Part shown: piece after piece, positions 36,561-48,080 of the stretch
Layout of the letters: the number at the start of each line of letters is the position of its first letter
Numbering within the stretch: the stretch's first letter is position 1
Assembly (NCBI GenBank): GCA_008360955.1
Contig: LUCM01005940.1
Location: 228,950-292,949, forward strand
Direction: 5' to 3'
Source: Fasciolopsis buskii
Lineage: Eukaryota; Platyhelminthes; Trematoda; Plagiorchiida; Fasciolidae
DNA length: 64,000 nt
Program-made: the position numbers and the translations under genes
The notes under the pieces: model-generated
The model's database searches: none
Told to the model about the DNA's origin: nothing
What the model saw: the letters and a program-made list of their open reading frames with translations, nothing else

Positions 36561-39167
36561 TTCACTTTATTTGTTTGTCATAACGCGTCTGTGATCACCG
36601 TTGTTTGTACGATCAGCATAAACCGGATTTAAACTTCTAATGTGATGTTCTGCTTGCATTAAGTAGTGTTGAAATCTCCAGCTACGACTGCAAAGACGTT
36701 TTGTGCGATTGATTTTTTTAATCATAAATCTTTCACAATAGTATCAAACTCATTAGATTTTGTAAGTAGGCTATTAGCGAGCTTGGTTCCTAACTCTAAA
36801 TATCGCCTAAACGAACTCCGGTGGTTCGCCGTGGCCGAAGCACCAACTCGGATGAAAATCGTGATTAACACTCACATCGCTTGGGCAATCAAGACGAGAA
36901 TAACCATCAGCATCCTGAAATTCTGTATTGAATTCCTTTAAGGAGACGTCGCATAAATGTTCCAATATAAGATTTAAAACATCATTTATACGGATACTCT
37001 ACAAGGATTTATGATCAAAATATCCCAACTCTCCTATCTGGTGACTCCTCCCCATTTATATTTCGGTCAAATGTCATGACTCCTGTCAGCACCAAGCACT
37101 GTGGCGCGCGGACTCGCGCTCAGGATTCGTATTTGATTAAAAGCTCAGTCCTCCCGGGTTCTGTATTTGATTCGAACTATCTTGAGGCAATAGTATCGTA
37201 GTAGCAAGCAAGGAAGGGCAGTCCGCGCTGACAATTTTAATCAGAACTAGCTAGGCAGCCTCAAATCGAGAGGTTTTGTAGTAAGAATATAATTCACTCG
37301 GAAAAAAACAATTTTGTATGTTTTCGACGTACTCGTAAACCACTGTTCCGATTTCATCGAACGAATCAGGGTGCAACCCCTTACCTAAACCTGACTGGAT
37401 CTAATTTTCATTCTATTAGGACACAAAGACATTCGAATTCGTCACCGACTTACTGGTTTCATGGAACGCCTAGGTCAGGTTGTGATCAAAACATGAGTTG
37501 CAGGTGAACGAAAATTTTCAGCGATTTCATTCTCTGTCGAGTGGATTTACATTTACAAGACGACAATGATGGGCGAATTTGAGGAATGGCACAAATTGCA
37601 GCGTAACTGGACGTTTCTTGCTGGATGTTTTCTGCCTGTGCTTGCCTTATCCACGGTCACCCACTCTTTTCGCTTAAATTGAATATCTGAGATATTTGTG
37701 GATTTGTCCCGTTATTTTGCTTTCATACAAGTATAGCCGCATCATCTTGGGGATAAATTTATTGCGGTTTCTTTTTCCCTGTTTTATTGACTTTCGTCAG
37801 CAACCTGAGACTGGAAATGGTCGTGTGGCGGGGATTCGAACACCCTTCTCCCCAAAATGACTTCATCAACAAAAAGTCCAATCAATACGCAACCGACCAA
37901 GGGGAAAGTACTATAGTAGTGATCATAACTGATGGCAGGCTTGGATAGTCCACTCAGCAGTGCAGTCGCGATGCATATGCTCTTGAACCAATCAGTTCAT
38001 CGCTCGCCACTTTGACGTATACCAGTGACTGATAACATACCACCTAGACTTCACACCAACCCATAAATCAATCAGTTACTGAAAACGAACAGAAGGAGCA
38101 GATAAAATTTTAGTTAGCGAGATAAGGATAAGCTGATTAGATCTCCACAATAATTGTAAAAATCGGTTTTACAAACAAGACTGTCTCCTACAGCGAGTTG
38201 GCCCAGTCTAATTTACTCAAGCCTGTTTGTATGTCCATTGTTCTAAAATTTGATATTCTCAGATATTTTGTAGTATAGTTTTCCCTAGGAAAACGTGGCT
38301 AGGACTTTGATTAAGGCAAAGACGTTCACGGAAGTGAACGACAAATTAGGCATTTCGACGCATTTAACTTCGTTACTGATGGGTATCCAGGTTTCGGTTC
38401 ATGCTACTTCTTACCCTCCTCCAAAAGAAAGTTCCTTGGCAACCTTCATAGGATCTTGCGCTAGAAGGCATTCTTTCGGGGAAGTTACTAAACTTTATTA
38501 TCCCAGATCTCCCATCAACCAAAGCTACCGCAAAGATAATGAAAGACGAAACAGATAGCCTGAGTTTTGGATTTAGACTACCATTAAACGTCGCGAAATA
38601 AGCTGTTGTGTGCGGATGAAATTGAAGACTGTTGGAGAATTTTCTCTGTTCAGTCATGATCGTTTGAAAATGCGACGTCCTCCTAAACGCTTACTGTGCC
38701 TGCTTAGAAAAAATTGGACCACGCCTTTTTTGGAAAATTTGCCTGTTGTTTTCGTTCCTTTGTGTCCGACCGGAACACCAGGCGATTTTGGTAAACTCTG
38801 ATGTTTCTGGTATTCAAGCAATCGGCAGATTGTCAAACAACGTACATTTAAAATCACATTTCCAATTATCTCACCAAAGAAATATGAAGTGCATCAATAT
38901 CAAACCTAAGTTATCATCCATATCCATGGCCCGTATCAGAATTGATAGCAATGAAGCTATTCGGTCAGTTGCGCCTTGTTATTGTCGACGTTAAATAACC
39001 AGAACATGACTGTCGATCAGCGAGTACGGTACAGATAGGCAAACTTGGACAATTTCGACTCGGTATAGGCGATTTCAGGATTCAGTTATTCGCAAACATC
39101 ACGAAGTAGAAAGAACTGTTTGATCAACAGTTTCTGTTAATTATGGTGTTGAATCATTCTACAAATA
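36561..39167. other. Non-coding; possible 3' flank or last intron of the scramblase gene
   Basis: No confident final scramblase exon was found here. At 37838-37860 the minus strand reads a box B-like 'gtgttcgaatccccgcc', without a matching tRNA 5' half. Plus-strand frames at 38295-38558 and 38610-38801 have no recognised motif. Confidence 0.4.
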
Positions 39168-39338
39168 TTAGCTAGCTGAAAAATTCAGGTAACTTACGAT
39201 GAGAATGGTAGCAGTCATGAGCAAAATTTTCATTCGCACATGCAAGTCACGTGGGAAAGCAACATGGAAGACATCTTGTTCATCTCGCCACCGTCGAATT
39301 AGGCGACCAATGGAGCGCCCGCCGGAACAAGAGTAGAG
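39168..39338 (-). CDS. PLSCR: Phospholipid scramblase homologue, C-terminal exon
   Basis: This minus-strand exon starts after a clear acceptor (tcattttatcag|CTC) in phase 0. It encodes the end of the scramblase domain: GRSIGRLIRRW, then the calcium-loop region DEQDVFHVAFPRDL, HVRMKILLM and TATILI, matching the family pattern W..(A/E)..TDAD.F...FP.DLDV(K/R)MKA..(L/I)GA.FLIDF. Two endings are possible. The frame can run on to a stop at 39168 (VSYLNFSAS), or it can splice at 39197 (ATC|gtaagt), the same place where human PLSCR genes split before DFMFFE. I give the unspliced end; the spliced exon would be 39198-39338. Position 1 of the calcium loop is Glu rather than Asp. Confidence 0.85.
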   Translation of the reverse strand, partial: LYSCSGGRSIGRLIRRWRDEQDVFHVAFPRDLHVRMKILLMTATILIVSYLNFSAS

Positions 39339-41533
39339 CTGATAAAATGACAAGGAGAGAAGTGATGTTTGCCTTACGATCGAGTGCATGAAAAAATTGC
39401 TGAGTGCAAAAAATGCCGATAAATGGAATATCTAAGCCCCTTTATCAATATGACGATTAAATTATCCGAAGACAGATTTACAACGAGATATCCTTGAAGA
39501 AGCCAAATATTGTCGGTCAATATGTTAAATTGTCCAGTCGCGAAGCTTTGATGTCGAACGCCGACTTGTCGTTTGGACTGTAATAGGATCACTGAGGATT
39601 GGTTGTCATAAGGAATACAAATTTAGTTGATGACATCGACAATGACTCTGAAAGCTTGATCAGATAGGCCTGGAAACGAGTCATTCCTAGACCATAGAGA
39701 TAAACCCGCAATTCCTGGGGGAACTCGGGTCAACGCGTCTCAAGCTCGTGCTGTTCTGTCGCTACGCAATCTGGAGAAAAATTAGGAAAGGAAAAAGTAG
39801 AAGATGCTAACTAGTTCGAATATACACCACTTTTGTATAGAGAAACAAGAACAGTGTATAATCAAGCACAGCAATCAATCGTCGCACCAATAACAGCGAT
39901 CCGAACAGCAGAATTCAAGTCCTCACTTCTGAAGACCCCGCACTCGACCTCACTACAACAGACAATGTTTTGTGAATTGCCATTGCAAGATTGGAGTGGG
40001 CTGGCCCTTGTTTTTGGAGCAGCTGGTTTCGGCGAAGCAGCTGAGTTTTGTTATTTGACAGTTACATCACAAAACATGGTCGTAAATCGGATAAAGTTTC
40101 ACCCCGGATACCGAAGGCCGAATTGGCCTTCAGCAATTTGAGACACCAGTGGCTTCTACTAATCATTGAAACAGTGAAATCAAATTTGTTTTAGGGTTAG
40201 AAATCATGGTTGCTGCCAATAAAACACCAGTATCTGCCTCGCATTGATAGGCTGCAGTGGGGAACTTTTATCAGAACATCTGAGGTTAGGTGTGAGATAT
40301 TGAGTCAGAGCTGAGCCAATCGAACAGGCAAATAAATTGAAAAGGTTAAGGTGGTTGGAATGTGTTACACACATCCACGATTCTATTTTGTCGGGTTGCA
40401 TTGATATTTCGGGCAAACAAACAGTAGATGGAATGTGAATCAGGGTTTTCGACCGACGACGATTCGTAAATAGATGAAGGCCTTAATTAATGGACCGTAA
40501 CGAATAGATCGAACTAAATTACCCGTAAAACGGTTGAGATGCATTATCACCGACGCACCAACTACTTAGAACAACCGGGATAACGGCATGAAAGACCCCA
40601 ATTTAATGCGTTACTCCTTGGAGAATTTGAGTAGTCTTATGACCACAGTTAATATGACACACCAGTGAGCAAACACATGCTTTGACTGAATCCCATGCAT
40701 GCTTCTATCAATCATGTGGATGAATTTGACAGTTTAATCCACTGGCTGCTGTGTATGTCCCCTGTTAGCCATGATTATCACCCCCTTCCCCATTAACGGA
40801 TACACCTAATACTTTGATCAAAGTCTGTTCCGATGATACCACTGTGTCCTCTTATCAATAGTAAACAGCTAGGTGAATTAACTCAGAGGAGTCTGGATGT
40901 AGGACGACGGAAGTAAAGCTACATGTGGCATGTCCTAGGCCGATTGAGTTCCGACTGTTCATACTTCGACTTCTCCCGTGTTATTTCTATGCATGCAGTA
41001 GAAGGTTCGTACTACCCGCAGTTACTCCGGCGTATTATTCAAGATATTATGTCTAAGGCAGCGGTAGAATCATGAACTCAGGCAGATCACATAGCGAAGC
41101 CGTAGAAGAAGGGATATTCCCTCCAGGAACCGGGTGATTAGGGAGATTTACGTTAAGTGAAGAGCAGTAGTCTCTCGTGTACCAACACAAGCCAGGAGAT
41201 TTCTGTATCAACAGACGGATGGAACAATGACTTGTCAATGAGCGACCCCACTTTCTTGCTGATCTAGTCCACATTGTCCCATCGTTCTTACATTCCAATC
41301 AGCAAAGACGAGTGGTACCAATGTATTATTGCTGTATCTATCGAAACTTTAGAATGTTGCTGAAAATCAGTAGAAGAGCCACGGTGTTCTTCAGTACCAC
41401 GAAATTTACATCTTCCAAGGATTACAAGATGCAAACTGACCTTTACCGAATTACGGGTTACCTGGGCACACCCAGTAAGGTGGTGGCAATGACAGTCGAT
41501 TTCAATCAAGCAATCGTAATCACCATCATCATC
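39339..41533. other. Scramblase intron, repeat-poor part
   Basis: This is part of the intron of about 15.3 kb between the exons at 39168-39338 and 54656-54817. Around 40890-41000 the plus strand has a faint RTE C-terminal signature (a 'WHVLGRLSSDC' reading for the usual WLGHVLRM..DR), too weak to annotate separately. Confidence 0.5.
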
Positions 41534-41930
41534 GTTCAGCGTTAAACAGCGAGGCAAGCACCATGACCCTGCCTGTTCCTCACGGTTACATATATCTATA
41601 AAAAGAGTGAATATCCAAGGGGAACAGGCGGTGAACCTATACAGGTGGGAAAAGATAAAATGCTGCTGCAGCCAACGAATGAAATTGTTCCCTCCACCCC
41701 TCGTAGGAACTCATCATCATCATCATCATCGTTCAGCGTTAAACAGCAAGGCAAGCCTCATTGACCGCTGCCTTTCCCCAGAGTTACACGTTTATATAAA
41801 AAGAGTGAACATCCAACAGGAACAGGGAGTAGACCTACACAGGCGGGAAAAGATAAGACGCTGCTGCAGCCAACATACGAAACACAATCTAACTGTACAA
41901 ACGCACGTGTTTTCAAGCATTCGAATTAGA
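41534..41930 (-). repeat. Two tandem copies of the family A 3' UTR, each bounded by an (ATC)n run
   Basis: Blocks 41534-41730 and 41731-41930 are about 75-80% alike. Shared sequence includes 'gttcagcgttaaacagc', 'aaaaagagtgaa.atccaa' and 'ctgctgcagccaac'. Each is preceded on the plus strand by an (atc)n tract (41519-41533 and 41711-41730), meaning each ends in (GAT)n on the minus strand. Only the right-hand block adjoins RTE coding sequence; the left one is a 3' UTR-only unit. The same 3' UTR follows copy A1 (25300-25465). Confidence 0.75.
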
Positions 41931-43250
41931 TAGAAAATGACAGCACGATTGCCACTGTTTACGGTTCAATGCCATATCCTTCAGTTTCTCCAGCCAGCAA
42001 GTCGACGAGTCTTTCGGGCCCAAACCACAAAGGCGTGGGACACTCACTTTACCTACTTTCGCTGTACATTTTCTCATCCCACGTTGCCACGTCATCTGTT
42101 GGCCTTCACATGGCTTCTTCTATTCCATGGGAAGAGCCTAAAATGGGGCACCGTATGATAGACGCGTGTTCGCCTTATGCAACACGTGACCCAACCAACT
42201 TAGTCCACTAAGTTTCATACGCTCAAATAAGGTATTCTGAGAGGCAACACCTAGTATTAGATTCCTCACCTCCACACTACTCACCTGGTCACTCCATCCA
42301 GTCTTAGCCGTACTACGTAGACATAGGTGGTCGAAAACCTGCAACCGACGAACATATCCCATACGAATATTTCAAGTCTTGCAACCGTACAACAGAACTG
42401 AATACACTGAGGCACAGTACACACTACCTTTGAACTCCAGCTTCACTGAAATATCAGGCCGACGCCATAAGTGCTTCAGTCCAGCGTGAGCTGCTCAAGC
42501 TTTCGATATATATACTGCCGAGCTACCGTCGTTCGAAATGCAGCTACCAAGGAATGTGAAACAGTCCACAATCGTTCGTGTCAAGTTCGGCACTCACGCC
42601 GTCCAGTCCTTGAACAGCAATTTGCACTTTGAAGGTGCAAGGCACATGCCAAACTGAGCAACCCGCCTAGATAGTCTATCTAGTGCACGTTGTGCATAGT
42701 CCGTGAATTCGAAAAGGCGCATGAAATTATCTGCGTAATCTAGGTCACACAGCATCCTTCCATTTCCCAGTTCGATTCATACATTCTGAAGACCTCCCAA
42801 AGCATCTTCCATCACCTCGTCCATGACGAAGTTAAACAGAAATGGAGAGATGGAAACCCTTGTCGAACGCCACTAGTCGTTTCGAATGAAATTGGTAGTC
42901 AACCTTATACTCTCACGCGACCATAGGTATGTGAGTACAATGCTCGCAACAGGTTTACGAACTGCGCTGACATACCCTTCCGGTGGTGAGCACTGAAAAG
43001 TGCTGGTCGATCCACTGATTCGAACGCACATCTCAAGTCCAGAAAGACTACGATCGTATGGTGGCGGTGTGTGGCGCGTTTCGAGTATTAGGCGAAGAGT
43101 GAATATCTAGTCGGTGCAACCTTCACCGGGACGAAATCCGGCTTGCTGCTCGCCGATGTTGCTCTCGAGAATTGGTGCGAGATGACATAGGATTATCAAA
43201 GCTAGCACCTTAGTAACTATTGGAATCAAACTAAAAGGAGTCGATCGCTG
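41534..43250 (-). mobile_element. RTE-like retrotransposon, family A, 5'-truncated copy (A2)
   Basis: On the minus strand from 43250 it reads PIVTKVLALIIL, EQQAGFRPGEGCTD, then motif A (VVFLDLRCAFESVDRPALF) and a damaged motif B (SGVRQGF). Motif C is YADN (near 42740). APSKCKLLFKDW, RLQVFDHLCLRS and LSWLGHVLHKANTRL follow. The end is KDSSTCWLEKLKDMALNR and a 3' UTR. Upstream EN and RT fingers are absent, as in a typical 5'-truncated insertion. It lies within the large scramblase intron on the same strand as the gene. Confidence 0.8.
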
Positions 43251-43334
43251 TGACCTAGCGGACAGTAACCGTGCAAATCAAAGACGGATAGGTTCAACAT
43301 CATGTGGTGAAGTTCAACAAACCGTTCAGGGCCT

Positions 43335-43409
43335 GCCCGCTAGCGTAATGGCTAAGGCGTTCGACTCGGAATCGTTCTTTTGACCCTGGGTTCGCGTCCC
43401 AGTTCGGGC
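43335..43409 (+). repeat. tRNA-like sequence (pseudo-tRNA or SINE head)
   Basis: A GCCCG start pairs with CGGGC at the end. The D-arm region (gcgtaatggctaaggcgt) is good, and the T arm is perfect (CTGGG-TTCGCGT-CCCAG). The anticodon stem has only about three pairs around CTCGGAA, and the variable region is too long, so it is unlikely to be a working tRNA. The head differs from the four-copy SINE family in this window, so it would be a second tRNA-derived family. No tail or second copy was found. Confidence 0.5.
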
Positions 43410-46067
43410 GCGGTCCATATGCACTGCTGAAAATTCCTAACAAGCTGGATGAAAAAGCTGCACAGTGCTTCCATAGTTTCTTTATGCTGAGTTGAGCGAT
43501 GATATCACATGGTGAATTATTGCATGAAAACATTCAATCTCCTATTATTAAAATGTAATCCTACAATGTTTGCTACATTCACTTCCAGAGGGACTAGTTT
43601 AATTCCAAAGCAACTCGCTGCACAACAAGCGAACGCCCTTTGCCCACATTTTAAGTACGAAAAATAACGCCGTCTTTTTGATCAACTTCAACATCTGCCG
43701 CAGTCCATGGACAAGCGTTCTTTGCACAATTCCGAGCTGTGATCATTGCTGCTGGCTGCGTACCTCTTATTGAAGCTACCAGCAACCGCTTTTACCTTTT
43801 CTCTAAAAGTGTAGGATCGCTGCACATCCTAACCTTGACTACACGTTTTTGCCTTGCAAATTTCTTGACCGTAACACTATATAGATGCTGGTTGGCCTCC
43901 TTCCCAAAAGAAATCTGGGCGACTGGACAAAATTTCTGGAACTTTCAGTTGTTTCTTCAAGACCAGCTTTATACGCCTTAGTGTATGCTTTCCGGAGGGA
44001 ATCGAGCAATTCTGTACAGAGTGGTACAGCAATTTAGGCTGGTTTCGTAACATATTTTCATCAAGGAAATTTCATTGATGGCCACTTGTATTAGGAGCCT
44101 TCTAAGGTTGATACCACCGGTTAATTGAATCCCATTTTCAATGAGAAATCCACCGAGGTGGCTCTTAGATAACCTCTTGGAGCAGAAAGCGTGACACAAT
44201 TCTCATTCACTTCTCAGAATTCGTCGGCAGAACAGCGAATCGAACAGCATTTCCTCAGTGCTTTGTTTAACATACCGCTGACCGCGTCCGTCTTAAAGCT
44301 ACACAGAAACTTCACCAAATTTTTTGAGTTCCATAAAACTCACCCATTTCCAGCAGTTGCATCTGACGATTTATGACTAGCTTCTAAGCAACGTCCTCGG
44401 ATACTATATATATATACATATATATATATATATTATACAGGAGCTTGAAACTAAGAATAGCGCGAAAACATGTAAATGGAACAGAATGGGAACACACAAG
44501 AGGTATACTCTACAAGCAGTTGCCGTCTGATATTTTCAATACACTTATTGATCGAATCTAGTCGATCCAACTGAACTGGACTGCAGTACCCATGCGAATT
44601 AAATCCGTGTTTGCCGGTCGGTATCCTTCCAGGCAAGTTATTTAACTCCCGCGATACCTATCGGCTTCTAAGATCCAATCATTTCGGTCCCAGTCCCATC
44701 TGTTCACACTTCTACTCATGAACATTAGTTTTACTACTAACCGACGTCTGTGATTCTAATCTCTTTTGATTGACGTTGTTATAATAGCCATACCAAACCA
44801 CTGAGTGCGAGCAGAAAACTGCTTGACTAAATTGTCATTTATGGTTGGCCTTGTTGAAAACGCCACATGCGTCTAATTTATCGGTACCTGACAACCGTTG
44901 CCTTGATATTTGGCATTGAAATTCCGACCTGTAAACCACATTCTCAACTGATACTAAATGGTCAGTTGTAATCGAATTTTTGATGCCAATTATCAGGAAT
45001 ATGAAATAACAACTAACCAGGACCAGTCCATCGAACGCATCTGCCGTTTCTCACAAAATAATATTACCTTTCCTAAAAATACTGAAGACCAACTTTACAA
45101 TATCTGGCAGATGCGTGCTCATCACCTCTTCTAAGAGGGGATTTCTTCTGAAAGACATTTATTTCACAATCCATTTGGTCCATCATTTAACTTTTTTGAT
45201 GTGTGAAGATGAATCTACCAAAAACCAGCTTGTTCTCGAATTTACGGTAAGATTCGGTTACCCAACACAGAATGCTGTGCCCGATACTAATTTCAGAAAT
45301 CTGGCTACTTATCTGTATAACACTAATATTTTGTTCATTCATGATGCAAATAGACAAACATCATCGTGCGAATAATTCAGTTCGCCTATTTTGCTTTTGA
45401 GCAAAACACTTCAGAATAAATTTACTCGAGAATTTCAGATACAGCTGAAACTCTCAAAGTGAAATAAACTGCTAGTGCTATTTACTAATTTGCTGATATT
45501 TGTTTATCTTCATAAGAAAGTTCACTGTGCTTTAATGATAGCTGCGTATGTGAAGTTTGAAACCAACTTGTTTCACTCATTCCAGTCGGGTTGTAAAACA
45601 AACGTGAATCAAAGTTTCAACGAGCGAATTAAAAATTGTGTTGCTGTTATTGTTTACTATAAGGCAGAAAACTCTACAACAGGAGAGGTGAAAAAACAAT
45701 GACGATGCAAACATGTATCTTTATCAGTAATAACATGCTAAACAAATTCTAATGGTAACCGTATATCCTGCATTTGTCTCATGCATTCAGTCGACAGAGC
45801 ATCTAGCGTTGCTGAACAAAAGGTTATTTTGACGCATTTAGAAACGTATAACAGGATTTTCAGTTGCGATATGCACTAGGACGGTAGGATTACTATGAGG
45901 TTGTCATCAACGATCGTTAAAATTCCCAGTAAAAAGCACACGGCGAGGCAACAAGTGGTCAACAGGCAAACGTGAATTTCGTAGTCCGCCGAAGGTAGAC
46001 CAGGAGACAACAGCAGAGCTAAGGTCTTTGTCAGATGAATGATGTGAACTATTGGAGATACTTACTT
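43410..46067. other. Scramblase intron, nothing recognised
   Basis: There is a (TA)n microsatellite at 44404-44436. Plus-strand frames at 43739-43981, 45115-45375 and 45475-45702 show no motif. Confidence 0.5.
44404..44436. repeat. (TA)n microsatellite
   Basis: About 33 bases of alternating TA with one 'aca' interruption. Confidence 0.9.
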
Positions 46068-48080
46068 AATTACTTACTGACTTACTTACTATGTGATAAC
46101 GGGCATAATCAGCAGTTAATCAGCAGTTACTCCACTGCACTTCAGATTGCCCCCTTTGTAAATTACAAAAGACAATTTAATTTATTTTAACCTACTCATC
46201 CTATGATAAGAATGCATTTGCGCATCACATCATCGGTCCCGTAGGTATCAAGACATTTAGAATGAACATGGGGAATGGGTGATCACAAACAAATCAAGCA
46301 ATAAATCAATGTATGCATGAAAAAGAGAATATATATTTGTTACTTTTCGACTCTGCGGAATAAAAGCACTTCTCTGGTCAAGTGTATTAACCTGAATAAA
46401 TTGTGACAAAAGTTATACTCGACAGTCAGTCATACAGCGAATGTGAAGGACCTTGACATTTTCTTTGCTACCAGACCACAACTGATAACAAATACAGGAA
46501 AAGTCAGAACATTGGTAACTGTCACGCACCTATTTAGGGATTTACCTTATGGCATCCACTTGTAAGCTATTTAATGTCCAGTTGGAATTGGGTGAACTTG
46601 GCAGCTAAATATATTTTCTCCACCTCTCCGGCGATATGCATGCGAGAAAAAGATAAACCCGAGTGAAAGATTTCTACTTCGCTTCGGCCGATCGCACGTG
46701 ACGACTGAAAGTCAAACATCGCTTTCAGGCCAAGAAACACGGAGATCAAGGACGTACACATGATTTGTCTACTCTAGCACCTGTCACATAAAGAAGATGC
46801 AACTGATACACTTCGTACCGTTTGAGAAACCAGCCTGATTATCACGTAAACACCCTTGAAGACTATTTGGCAACCGAAAGCGAAAATTTTCCGCGAGCAG
46901 TTTCAAAAGCATACCTAAGAATCTATTCTCTTCTGATTTGTACAGCTTAATCTAATCTTTCTCGTAACTTGGCACTACGACTGACGCCGACAAGCTTTTA
47001 AATGTCTTTTCGTTTTCCCAGGCCGAACTCATTAGTAATATTAACTCCAGTGGCGAGAGGTCGTCATCTTCCTTAAAAAATAACGGCGACAGTCTATGTG
47101 AAAGAGCCAAGTTGTTTTTTTAGAGAAAGTTATCTCCATTTCTGTCGGAAGACTGTTATCTATCTGCACTATCTTCCTTGGAAGCAAGCGGAAAGCTCAC
47201 TGTAGAATTAAGCCAACTAGACTGCTTCATAAAGTGCTCACCAGATTCTACAGAAGAAGCTCCTCAGTGTTACACAGTAAACCGTTGCATTACGTGATCT
47301 CGCTTGCATACGATATTTGCAGACCAATACCCTGGTCGTCTGGTAAAGGGTTGCGGAAACTGATGCTGATCTCATTCTACTCAACTTCTTTACATTCCTC
47401 CATCCAGCACATTTTGCGGTCATTCGTGAGGCTCCTGGTCAGTTGATTTATCAAGGAGTAAGGCGTTTTACTGTATTCGGCATTCAGTGTCACGGATCTG
47501 CGATCACCTGACGGAGCAACTCAAACCAAGGATATCCATCATTCTGCTAAGCCATCATGGCCTAGGGTCCTACATGAGGTCTGCAGTTGCGCGCAAGACT
47601 TATTTCGTCTCTTTCGATGTTTTTTTCGAAGCGTAGATGTCTCCTTCTTACGATGACCATGTAGGAAAGTAGGACTGAAATGTAAATCGGTGAATATCGT
47701 CTAGAAGTAGCAGGTTTGTGGACAGCGATGGCCAGACGGATAAGGTCCTGACGTTTGGACGTGAAGGTCGCGGGTTCGAATCCTCTCACCGCCGGTCAAC
47801 TTCCCCACTTGGTAGCCCTCTGCTGACCGCGGCGCCGTTCCTGAAAATTGATGTACATTGTTGTTTCCTTAATTAACGGAAGCAAAAGATAAAAGATTTC
47901 GTGTTGGGATGACTACAGACTAAAAGCGGACACGAATCAAAGCATGATCGGAGTCTTCCAATGCGGACGGGAATGAACAACCATTTTCGACTGATCCATG
48001 CTACCAGTGACCAGTGACAATGTGGCCATTCTGTTCCCACCTCCGTGAAGATGAGAGAGTGTATCAAATGGGACCATATC
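46068..48080 (-). mobile_element. Old RTE-like retrotransposon (E), interrupted by a SINE
   Basis: On the minus strand the order is an endonuclease end with GSVENGCSF and EDSDHALIRVRF (48030-47900), then a linker. RT fingers follow (ENEKTFKSLSASVVVPSYEK, then CLRDNQAGFSNGTKCIS near 46860), then a motif A remnant (SVFLGLKAMFDFQ near 46720). Coding likeness fades below 46600. A (TAAG)n tract at 46068-46090 may be the element's tail; that boundary is an inference. A SINE sits inside the endonuclease part at 47721-47895. Confidence 0.65.
47721..47895 (+). mobile_element. tRNA-derived SINE, copy D, nested in RTE element E
   Basis: This is the fullest copy of the family. It has head gacagcgatggccagacgg, a complete anticodon-arm region, box B (gcgggttcgaatcc), 'caccgccggtcaac', body and the tail 'gaagcaaaagataaaag'. 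The flanks on either side align continuously with the related endonuclease fragment at 36205-36560, which has no SINE there. Insertion therefore lies between 'caggtttgtg' and 'atttcgtg'. This fixes the family ends to within a few bases. Confidence 0.8.

Noticed and set aside
36836..36941. Possible last scramblase exon (ttcag|GATGCTGATGG on the minus strand near 36912)
   Set aside because: The acceptor is fair but the translation (DADGYSRLDC) does not resemble the family's DFMFFE tail.
37838..37860. Minus-strand box B-like sequence as a tRNA or SINE
   Set aside because: The T stem has mismatches and no tRNA 5' half lies at the expected distance.
41913..42211. Plus-strand ORFs opposite the RTE C-terminal region
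   Set aside because: They are antisense shadows of the minus-strand RTE reading (LEKLKDM, WLGHVLHKANTRL).
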